DNA from: an uncultured Duncaniella sp.
GTDB taxonomy: Bacteria > Bacteroidota > Bacteroidia > Bacteroidales > Muribaculaceae
Direction of reading: 5' to 3'
DNA length: 30,760 nucleotides
NCBI GenBank assembly: GCA_910584825.1
Contig: CAJUCI010000029.1
Span: forward strand, 1-30,760
Part shown: piece by piece, positions 1-6,959 of the stretch
Position numbering within the stretch: position 1 is the first letter of the stretch
Layout of the letters: every line of letters begins with the position of its first letter
Program-made: the position numbers and the translations under genes
The notes under the pieces: generated by a model
What the model was told of the DNA's origin: nothing
The model's input: the letters and a program-made list of their open reading frames with translations, nothing else
The model's database searches: none

Positions 1-505
1 GACCTCACTACAAGCCAAAATTAGATATCTTCAAATTTTTGTCATGTACTTAGGTGATTTTTATAAAATTAGTCAGTGTGGTTTGCCTTAGGTAATGTGA
101 GTCGGAAATTAATCAACAATAGTTACAACATTCGGCCCACAAATGTAAGACAAAATTTACCCCCCCCAATTTATTAACACACGTTAACTAAAATACTATA
201 ATACAATACTCAATTTCACATTTAATCACATAAATAATTACCTATTCCAGCACAAACGAGGCACAAAATTATCAGACAGGAGCACAAGGTAAAGACGGGG
301 AGAACGGGAGAACAATTTTTGGAGACAGGAGCACAGGAGGCACAAAACGAATGATGCATAGACAGGAGCACAAGAGCACGGTTTTGTGACAAAGGCTCAG
401 GAGCACGAGAGCATGGTGAGTATGACTCAAAAACTATTCTCCCGTTCTCCCGTCTTTTCCTTGTGCCTCCTGTGCTCTTGTGCTCCTGTCTCAAAAACTT
501 GTGCT
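1..505. other. intergenic region with no supported gene
   Basis: No open frame here looks like a real protein. The 125-residue minus-strand frame crossing 222-599 is low-complexity and runs through the repeats. Positions 1-240 are AT-rich. On the minus strand a TACATTTG box (140-147) lies near a run of eight C (160-167) and could be a promoter for a gene off the left edge. Positions 275-492 hold the repeat cluster listed separately. Confidence 0.6.
275..492. repeat. cluster of GACAGGAGCACA direct repeats with an inverted copy
   Basis: The word GACAGGAGCACA occurs at 275, 324 and 361, with a diverged copy (CTCAGGAGCACGAGAGCA) at 396-413. Segment 437-492 is the reverse complement of several of these pieces. 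Its first part, 438-458, pairs almost perfectly (one inserted G) with 291-312, giving a stem of about 21 bp around a loop of about 125 bases. Its end (CTTGTGCTCCTGTC, 477-490) is the complement of the GACAGGAGCACAAG words at 275 and 361. It lies just downstream of the glutaminase stop codon, so the transcript could fold here. Confidence 0.75.
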
Positions 506-1420
506 CTAAAAGATTGATTCGTGGGTGTAGGTGGTGAGGAGTTCGAGGGCTTTCATGCCCATGACGGAGTTGCCCTTGCTGTTGAGGCGCGGGCACCATG
601 TAGCCACGGCGTAGCGGCCCGGATAGACCGCGCCGATGCCTCCGCCCACGCCGCTCTTGTCGGGGAGTCCGACGAGATAGGAGTATTCTCCCGCATCGTT
701 ATAAAATCCGCACGTCTGCATGATGGCATTCACTCGCTTGACCTGCGAATAGGTCAGACGCACATCGCCGAAAAGAAATGCCCTGTCCCTGTCGGCAAAC
801 GGAAGGAATGCATGTGCAAGCTGCCGGCAGTCCATCTCCACCGAGCACTGGAGGAAATAAAATCTCAGCACCTCTTCTATATCGTTTTCAAGATTGCCGT
901 AATACTTCAGCATATTGGCAATGGCGGCGTTCACATAGCCCTTCTCGCGTTCTGACGATGCCACTTCGCGGTCGTAGTCCACGGTGTCGTCACCACAAAT
1001 CTCCCTCACGAAAGCAAGGTAATCGGCCTCGGGATTGTCAAGCACCGACATCAGCACATCGGCCACAACTATGGCCCCGGCATTGATGAACGGATTGCGT
1101 GGGATGCCACGGTCAAGTTCGAGCTGAATGAGCGAGTTGAAGGCCGAGCCTGACGGCTCCTTGCCCACACGCCTCCATAGCTCCTCGCCCATATATGAGA
1201 GAGCCATGGACAGGGAAAACACCTTGGTAACACTCTGTATGGAGAACCGTTCGGTGACATCGCCCCACTCATACACATCACCGCCCACCGTGGCGAGACA
1301 CATGCCGAAACGGTCAGGGTTGACCTTGGCGAGGGCAGGGATATAATCGGCCTGCTTACCGACCGTGCGCAGCGGCTCAATCTCAGCCGCAATCTCCGAG
1401 AGTATCTTTTCGTAGTTCAT
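506..1420 (-). CDS. glsA: glutaminase A
   Basis: Hydrolyses L-glutamine to L-glutamate and ammonia in the cytoplasm. The 304-residue length is normal for the serine-dependent beta-lactamase-like glutaminase family. The catalytic S-x-x-K is visible as SVTK (Ser63, Lys66), followed by the family motif NPFINAGAI (109-117) and a glycine-rich segment GVGGGIGAVYPG near residues 257-268. The ATG start is right for the family N-terminus and is preceded by a minus-strand TACATTTG box (1438-1445). It diverges from the phosphoserine phosphatase gene with 72 bases between starts. In gut bacteria this enzyme can contribute to glutamate-dependent acid resistance; nothing nearby (no gadB or gadC) ties it to that here. 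Confidence 0.95.
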   Translation of the reverse strand: MNYEKILSEIAAEIEPLRTVGKQADYIPALAKVNPDRFGMCLATVGGDVYEWGDVTERFSIQSVTKVFSLSMALSYMGEELWRRVGKEPSGSAFNSLIQLELDRGIPRNPFINAGAIVVADVLMSVLDNPEADYLAFVREICGDDTVDYDREVASSEREKGYVNAAIANMLKYYGNLENDIEEVLRFYFLQCSVEMDCRQLAHAFLPFADRDRAFLFGDVRLTYSQVKRVNAIMQTCGFYNDAGEYSYLVGLPDKSGVGGGIGAVYPGRYAVATWCPRLNSKGNSVMGMKALELLTTYTHESIF

Positions 1421-1437
1421 GACAATAGATTTGGCTA

Positions 1438-1445
1438 CAAATGTA
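1438..1445 (-). promoter_or_regulatory. -7 box of the glutaminase promoter
   Basis: On the minus strand this reads TACATTTG, a full match to the Bacteroidetes -7 consensus TAnnTTTG, 17 bases upstream of the glsA ATG. No TTTG is seen at the expected -33 distance, so the assignment rests on one box. Confidence 0.45.
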
Positions 1446-1467
1446 CAAAAACATTACGATATTTTAG

Positions 1468-1475
1468 TAATTTTG
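1468..1475 (+). promoter_or_regulatory. -7 box of the serB promoter
   Basis: TAATTTTG matches the Bacteroidetes TAnnTTTG consensus and lies 17 bases before the serB ATG (1493). A -33 TTTG is not evident. It is back to back with the glsA box at 1438-1445, so the two polymerase sites would overlap. Confidence 0.45.
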
Positions 1476-1492
1476 CAAATCGCAATATTATT

Positions 1493-2719
1493 ATGGAAAA
1501 ATCACAGCTTGAGCTTATACTCATCAACATATCGGGGCAGGACCATCCCGGCGTGACTTCGGCTCTATCGGAGATACTCGCACGCTATGACGCCGGCATC
1601 CTCGACATCGGTCAGGCCGACATTCATCACACACTGTCGCTCGGAATTCTCATCAAGACCGACTCGGCCGTGTCGGGCAACATCATGAAGGAACTGCTCT
1701 TCAAAGCCTCGGAACTCAACGTCAACATCCGCTTCACCCCCATCAGCGTGAAGGAGTATGAAGACTGGGTGGGCCGTCAGGGCAAAAACCGATGGATTAT
1801 CACCCTGCTTGGCCGACGGCTGACTGCCAAGCAGATAGCTAACGTGACATCGGTACTCGCCGAGCAGGGCATGAACATCGATGCTATACAGCGACTCACG
1901 GGCCGCATGCCGCTGGGCGAAGAGGAGCAGCCGAAGTCGAAATCATGCGTGGAGCTGTCGGTACGCGGCACGCCCCGCGACGTCCACGCCATGCAGGAGC
2001 GGTTCATGCAGCTCTCGCAGGAGGATGATTTTGACATCTCCATGCAGGAGGACACCCTCTACCGCCGCTGCCGCCGACTGATATGCTTCGATATGGACTC
2101 GACACTCATAGAGACCGAGGTAATTGACGAACTGGCCATGCGTGCCGGTGTCGGCGACAAGGTCAAGGCTATCACCGAGCGTGCCATGCGCGGCGAGATT
2201 GACTTCAGCGAGAGTTTCCGCGAACGTGTGGCCCTGCTCGAGGGGCTCGACGAGAGCGTGATGCGCGAGATTGCCGAAAATCTGCCCGTGACCGAGGGCG
2301 TGGGGCGCATGATGCAGGTGCTCAAACGCGCCGGCTACAAGACGGCCATCCTCTCGGGCGGATTCACATATTTCGGCAACTATCTGAAGCAGAAGTACGG
2401 TTTTGACTACGTATATGCTAACGAGCTTGAGATTGTGGACGGCAAACTCACGGGCCGCCACCTCGGCGACATCGTGGACGGACGGCGCAAGGCCGAGCTG
2501 CTCCGCCTCATAGCCCAGGTAGAGAATGTCAACATAGCCCAGACCATAGCCGTGGGCGACGGTGCGAACGACCTGCCCATGCTCTCGACCGCCGGACTCG
2601 GCATAGCGTTCCACGCCAAGCCCAAGGTCAAGGCCAACGCCGAGCAGTCAATCTCGACAATCGGACTCGACGGAGTGCTGTACTTCCTCGGGTTCAAGGA
2701 CTCGTTTATCTCAGAATAA
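1493..2719 (+). CDS. serB: phosphoserine phosphatase with N-terminal ACT domains
   Basis: Last step of L-serine biosynthesis: O-phospho-L-serine to L-serine plus phosphate. At 408 residues it has an N-terminal regulatory part of two ACT-like domains (about 5-90 and 100-185) and a C-terminal HAD domain. HAD motif I is FDMDSTL, with nucleophile Asp200 and Asp202. Motif II is SGG (288-290) and motif IV is GDGAND (355-360). The ACT region suggests amino-acid feedback control, as in mycobacterial SerB2; that is family inference. Only 33 bases separate it from the downstream PEP/pyruvate-binding gene, so they are probably co-transcribed. Confidence 0.95.
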   Translation: MEKSQLELILINISGQDHPGVTSALSEILARYDAGILDIGQADIHHTLSLGILIKTDSAVSGNIMKELLFKASELNVNIRFTPISVKEYEDWVGRQGKNRWIITLLGRRLTAKQIANVTSVLAEQGMNIDAIQRLTGRMPLGEEEQPKSKSCVELSVRGTPRDVHAMQERFMQLSQEDDFDISMQEDTLYRRCRRLICFDMDSTLIETEVIDELAMRAGVGDKVKAITERAMRGEIDFSESFRERVALLEGLDESVMREIAENLPVTEGVGRMMQVLKRAGYKTAILSGGFTYFGNYLKQKYGFDYVYANELEIVDGKLTGRHLGDIVDGRRKAELLRLIAQVENVNIAQTIAVGDGANDLPMLSTAGLGIAFHAKPKVKANAEQSISTIGLDGVLYFLGFKDSFISE

Positions 2720-2752
2720 CACATATTTTAATCTCCATAAGAGCATAACACG

Positions 2753-5700
2753 ATGAATGAAGACGCTCTAAGCCAACTGTATCTCAAAGACACGGCCTTT
2801 CAGGACCTCATGCAGAGGCGCATATTCAATGTGCTCCTCATCGCGTCGACCTATGACGCATTCATGATGGAGGAGGACGGACGTGTGGAGGAGCAGCTCT
2901 ATTTCGAATACATATCCCTCAACCTTTCCTCGCCCCCGCGTGTGACCCGCGTGCTCAACTCGGCCGAGGCTATCGAGGTCATGGCCACCAAGAGTTTTGA
3001 CCTCGTGATAATGATGCCGGGCAACGACGTGACCGAGACATTCTCGGGGGCGCGCCGCATCAAGGAGCTGCACCCCGAGCAGCCCATCATCGTGCTCACC
3101 CCGTTCTCCAAGGAGGTGTCGCGCCGACTATCCAACGAGGACTTCTCGGGCATCGACTATGTATTCTCATGGCTCGGCAACGTTGACCTGCTCCTAGCCA
3201 TAATCAAACTGCTCGAGGACAAGCTCAACGCCGAGAATGACATAAATAATGTGGGCGTGCAGATGATACTCATCGTGGAGGACTCGGTGAGATTCTACAG
3301 TTCGGTGCTGCCGATTGTCTACAAGTTCATCCTCACGCAGTCGCGCCTCTTCTCGACCGAGGCCCTCAATGAGCATGAACGCATGCTGCGTATGCGCGGC
3401 CGCCCAAAGGTGATGCTTGCGCGTGACTATGAGGAGGCCCTGGAGATTTACGACAAGTATTCCGACCATATCCTCGGCGTGATAAGCGACGTGTCGTTCA
3501 TGCGTGAAGGGGCCAAGGACCCCAAGGCCGGCATACGCCTGGCCCGCGAACTGCGCTCGCGCGACCCCTACCTGCCGCTCATCATCGAAAGCTCCGAGCC
3601 TGAGAACGCCCACGACGTCATCGAGATGGGATGCACGTTTATCGACAAGAATTCCAAGAAATTCCCGGTAGACCTCGGCAAGGCCATCATCAACAATTTC
3701 GGATTCGGCGACTTCGTGGTGCGCAACCCCGAGACCGGCGAGGAGATATGCCGCATACACAACCTCAAGGAGTTGCAGAAGTCAATCTTTGACATCCCGG
3801 CCGAGGCACTGTACTGGCACGCGTCGTTCAACGACATCTCGCGCTGGCTCTACTCGCGCGCCATGTTCCCCATAGCCGAGGTCATCAAGCAGCACCGTTT
3901 CCGCGACATCAGCGATGCTCCTAAGGTGCGCCAGCTGTTCTTTGACCTCATCGTCAAATACCGCAAGATGAAAAACCGCGGCGTGGTGGCCATCTTCCGT
4001 CAAGACCGTTTCGACCAGTATTCCAACTTTGCCCGCATCGGCCAAGGCTCGCTGGGAGGCAAAGGACGCGGCCTGGCGTTCATCGACTCGATTATCAAGA
4101 AAAATCCCGTCTGCGACAGCTTTGACGGCATCACCATATCCATACCGCGCACCGTGGTGCTCTGTACTGACATCTTCGACGAGTTCATGGAGAGCAACCA
4201 GCTCTACCCCATCGCACTCAGCGACATGGCCGACGAGGATATACTCGCCCACTTCCTGCGGGCACAGCTCCCGATGCGCATACGCGAGGACCTGCGCGCA
4301 CTGCTCCAGGTGGTCGACACCCCTATAGCCGTGCGCTCGTCGAGTCTGCTCGAAGACTCGCATTACCAGCCGTTTGCCGGAATCTATTCCACCTACATGG
4401 TGCCCAAGTATTCCGACCCCGACCGCATGCTGAGTCTGCTGACCGATGCCATCAAGGGCGTGTACGCCTCGGTGTTCTATGCCGACTCCAAAGCCTACAT
4501 GACCGCGACATCCAACGTCATCGACCAGGAGAAGATGGCCGTTATACTCCAGGAGGTGGTGGGCAAAGACCTTGAGGGGTACTACTTCCCCTCATTCTCG
4601 GGCGTGGGACGCTCGCTCAACTACTATCCGCTGGGCGACGAGAAGCCCGAGGACGGTGTGGCCGAGATAGCCGTGGGCCTGGGTAAATACATCGTTGACG
4701 GCGGCGTCGGACTCCGTTTCTCGCCCCGCCACCCCGAGAATGTGCTTCAGACATCCGAGCTCGAGCTGGCCCTGCGCGACACGCAGACCCGCATGTATGC
4801 CCTCGACATGATGGGCGATGACCGCGAGACCAATCTTGCGGGGGGCAAACTCAACAAGCCCGCCGAATCGCTCGACAAAATCAAGGTCGAGGACGGATAT
4901 AACGTAGCGAAGATACGTGTGCAGGATGTGGCCGACCGCGGCGCACTGACCTACATGGTGTCGACATACGATTTCCGCGACAATGTGCTCCGCGACAATG
5001 ACCGTGGCGATGGGCGCAAGGTTGTAACCTTCAACAACATACTCAAGCACAAGGTCTATCCTCTCGCCGAGGCTGTCGACTTCATGCTGCGCAAGGGACA
5101 GCAGGAGATGCAGCGACCCGTAGAGATAGAGTTTGCCGGAATGGTCGAGCCGGGCAAGGAGTCGAAAGGCCGCCTATACTGGCTACAGATACGCCCTATC
5201 GTAGACCGCAAGGAGAATGTCGACGAGGCTGTCATGGCCACTCCCGACGACCGTCTGCTGCTCAAATCATCGACAGCCCTCGGCCACGGCACTATCGAGG
5301 GGGTCAAGACCGTAGTATATGTACGCCCCGAGAAGTTCTCATCATCCAACAACTCGCTGATAGCTCGTGAAATGGAGAAGATAAACCGCGGCTTCCTCGA
5401 CCGCGACGAGCGTTACCTGCTCATCGGCCCGGGCCGCTGGGGCTCGTCAGACTCTGCTCTCGGCATCCCCGTGAAATGGCCGGCCATATCGGCTGCGCGC
5501 CTCATCGTGGAGTCGGCACTTCCCAACTACCGCATCGAGCCGAGCCAGGGCACACACTTCTTCCAGAACCTCACCTCGTTTGGCGTTGCTTACTTCACCA
5601 TCGACACCACTTCGCGACGCAAGGAGGGTGACGCTGTCACCGACCTCTATGACGTGGCGTTCCTCGACTCACTCCCCGCTGTTTACGAGAGCGAGTTTAT

Positions 5701-5800
5701 GAGAATCGTCACTTTTGACGAACCGCTCGTCATCGGCGTCAACGGCCTCAAGGGCACAGGTGTAGTCGTGAAGCCTAATATCAAGAATCCGAAAGAATAA
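2753..5800 (+). CDS. receiver-domain / PEP-pyruvate-binding (PPDK_N) fusion protein
   Basis: 1015 residues. Residues about 25-155 resemble a receiver fold without a clear phosphoacceptor. Residues 170-310 form a second receiver: acidic pair in LIVEDS (173-178), candidate phosphoacceptor Asp246 in VISDVSF, Ser280/281, Lys299. Residues about 425-820 are the ATP-grasp domain of pyruvate phosphate dikinase and PEP synthase: GSLGGKGRG (432-440), AVRSSSLLEDS (526-536), QIRPI (812-816). The swivelling phosphohistidine domain and the C-terminal TIM barrel of true PPDK or PEP synthase are absent. The last 190 residues (with LIGPGRWGS at 890-898) match neither. It is therefore unlikely to be a complete PEP synthase. 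A phosphorelay-controlled phosphotransferase is possible but unproven. Related Bacteroidetes proteins are usually annotated as PEP/pyruvate-binding domain proteins. It probably shares an operon with serB. Confidence 0.85.
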   Translation: MNEDALSQLYLKDTAFQDLMQRRIFNVLLIASTYDAFMMEEDGRVEEQLYFEYISLNLSSPPRVTRVLNSAEAIEVMATKSFDLVIMMPGNDVTETFSGARRIKELHPEQPIIVLTPFSKEVSRRLSNEDFSGIDYVFSWLGNVDLLLAIIKLLEDKLNAENDINNVGVQMILIVEDSVRFYSSVLPIVYKFILTQSRLFSTEALNEHERMLRMRGRPKVMLARDYEEALEIYDKYSDHILGVISDVSFMREGAKDPKAGIRLARELRSRDPYLPLIIESSEPENAHDVIEMGCTFIDKNSKKFPVDLGKAIINNFGFGDFVVRNPETGEEICRIHNLKELQKSIFDIPAEALYWHASFNDISRWLYSRAMFPIAEVIKQHRFRDISDAPKVRQLFFDLIVKYRKMKNRGVVAIFRQDRFDQYSNFARIGQGSLGGKGRGLAFIDSIIKKNPVCDSFDGITISIPRTVVLCTDIFDEFMESNQLYPIALSDMADEDILAHFLRAQLPMRIREDLRALLQVVDTPIAVRSSSLLEDSHYQPFAGIYSTYMVPKYSDPDRMLSLLTDAIKGVYASVFYADSKAYMTATSNVIDQEKMAVILQEVVGKDLEGYYFPSFSGVGRSLNYYPLGDEKPEDGVAEIAVGLGKYIVDGGVGLRFSPRHPENVLQTSELELALRDTQTRMYALDMMGDDRETNLAGGKLNKPAESLDKIKVEDGYNVAKIRVQDVADRGALTYMVSTYDFRDNVLRDNDRGDGRKVVTFNNILKHKVYPLAEAVDFMLRKGQQEMQRPVEIEFAGMVEPGKESKGRLYWLQIRPIVDRKENVDEAVMATPDDRLLLKSSTALGHGTIEGVKTVVYVRPEKFSSSNNSLIAREMEKINRGFLDRDERYLLIGPGRWGSSDSALGIPVKWPAISAARLIVESALPNYRIEPSQGTHFFQNLTSFGVAYFTIDTTSRRKEGDAVTDLYDVAFLDSLPAVYESEFMRIVTFDEPLVIGVNGLKGTGVVVKPNIKNPKE

Positions 5801-5856
5801 TAGCCCAAATCAATTTTAAATTTTCCATTTTAAATTTTAAATTCCCAAAACCTGTC
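5801..5856. repeat. AT-rich spacer of AAATTTT/TTTTAAA words
   Basis: The gap before the TM2 gene is built from repeats of TTTTAAATTTT and its near copies (about 5813-5842). The same words appear at 12140-12165 and 12260-12292. No terminator hairpin or promoter is evident. Confidence 0.5.
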
Positions 5857-6291
5857 GTGAATTATTTTATCACATACAACGGCCAGACCATCGGCCCGAT
5901 GACCAAAGAGCAGCTCTTTTCATATCCCGTCACACCCGACACCCCCGTTTGCACCGAAGCCAACCAGCAGTGGAAACCGCTCTACACCCATCCCGACCTC
6001 ATGGAGATGCTCCACAACGCGGCCAACGCCCGCGCTATCGAGGAAATGAACACCACCGGCAAGGACAAGACCCTCTGCGGCATCCTCGCCATACTCCTCG
6101 GTGGATTTGGCGCGCACTACTTCTATCTCGGAAAGGTGGGAGGCGCGCTTATATGCATCCTCCTCTCGCTCGTGACCTGCGGATTATGGGGCGTGGTGAC
6201 GCTCGTGCAGGGCATAGTCATGCTCACCATGACCCAGATGCAATTTGAGCAGAAATACGTGCGCAATACGGCTACATTCCCTTTGTTCTGA
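5857..6291 (+). CDS. GYF_2 and TM2 domain membrane protein
   Basis: 144 residues. Residues 1-50 form a GYF_2-type domain (YNGQTIGPMTKEQL at 7-20, then QQWKPLYTHPDL). Residues 69-125 form a TM2 domain, with two membrane helices around GGFGAHYFYLGK and a second hydrophobic segment GVVTLVQGIVML. The GYF_2/TM2 combination is common in Bacteroidetes; no specific function is known to me. The start is GTG. It is supported because the GYF_2 fold begins at once (NYFITYNGQ) and no upstream in-frame ATG exists. It lies 56 bases after the PEP-binding gene and 16 bases before vsr. Confidence 0.85.
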   Translation: MNYFITYNGQTIGPMTKEQLFSYPVTPDTPVCTEANQQWKPLYTHPDLMEMLHNAANARAIEEMNTTGKDKTLCGILAILLGGFGAHYFYLGKVGGALICILLSLVTCGLWGVVTLVQGIVMLTMTQMQFEQKYVRNTATFPLF

Positions 6292-6307
6292 TTTCCCCGC
6301 GACTCCA

Positions 6308-6808
6308 ATGACCGACCGCATGACGCCCCGCCAGCGCAGCCGATGCATGGCGGCAATCAAGGGTCGAGACACCAAGCCCGAACTCGCCGTAAGGAAATTT
6401 CTATTTGCCCAGGGATTGCGGTTTCGGGTCAATAACCGTCGTCTGCCCGGCTCGCCCGACATCGTGCTGCCACGTTACAAGACAGTCATCTTTGTGGATG
6501 GCTGTTTTTGGCATGGCCATGAAGGATGTCGGCATTCACGACTGCCCGGCACAAACGTCAAGTTCTGGAAAGACAAAATCACCCTCAATATGGCGCGTGA
6601 CTACAAGGTCAACGTCGAGCTTAGGCGGATGGGCTGGAGGGTATTGCGGATATGGGAGTGCGAGATTAACGAATCCACGCTCCAACGTCTCTATCAGCGT
6701 ATCATCGGCACTCCGGGTGTGGAAGAGGTCACAAACGCTTACGACACATCCCCCTCCCCCACCGACCTCGCCGCCGAACCGCCCGAAGCCTACGGGCTAC
6801 CCTTTTAA
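6308..6808 (+). CDS. vsr: very short patch repair (Vsr) endonuclease
   Basis: Vsr nicks DNA 5' of the T in T:G mismatches that arise by deamination of 5-methylcytosine at methyltransferase sites. The 166-residue product starts MTDRMTPRQRSRCMAAIKG and carries the catalytic core: SPDIVLPRY with Asp51 and DGCFWHGHEGC with His69, the same positions as in E. coli Vsr. FWKDKI and the RVLRIWECE segment follow, then a low-complexity tail of about 25 residues. ATG at 6308 is chosen because the longer frame from 6245 would overlap the TM2 gene; ATG at 6320 is an alternative. No cytosine methyltransferase gene lies in the window, which is unusual for vsr. Confidence 0.92.
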   Translation: MTDRMTPRQRSRCMAAIKGRDTKPELAVRKFLFAQGLRFRVNNRRLPGSPDIVLPRYKTVIFVDGCFWHGHEGCRHSRLPGTNVKFWKDKITLNMARDYKVNVELRRMGWRVLRIWECEINESTLQRLYQRIIGTPGVEEVTNAYDTSPSPTDLAAEPPEAYGLPF

Positions 6809-6959
6809 TAATTAGTAATTAGTAATTAGCAATCCTTTGTAAATTAGTAATTAGTAATTAGCAATTAGCAATTAGTAATTACATAATCGGCTTGCTGCAT
6901 GGCTTGCCTATAATTACTAATTGCTAATTACTAATTGCTAATTAATGAAGGATTACTAA
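6809..6959. repeat. heptamer repeat array forming a large imperfect palindrome
   Basis: The left half repeats ATTAGTA and ATTAGCA units on the plus strand (about 6811-6889). The right half (about 6911-6960) repeats the complements TAATTAC and TAATTGC. About 20 bases with a local CGGCTTGC/GGCTTGCC echo sit between. It lies between the convergent vsr and parvulin genes, so it could act as a two-way terminator, although no G+C-rich stem with a T-run is present. Confidence 0.75.

Noticed and set aside
275..413. CRISPR-like spaced repeats
   Set aside because: Repeats are only about 12 bases, spacing is irregular, an inverted copy is present and no cas gene is nearby.
222..599. 125-residue minus-strand frame
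   Set aside because: Runs through the repeat cluster into glutaminase coding DNA in another frame; low-complexity composition.
2753..5800. Annotation as a complete PEP synthase
   Set aside because: The phosphohistidine domain and PEP-binding barrel are missing, so the full reaction cannot be assumed.
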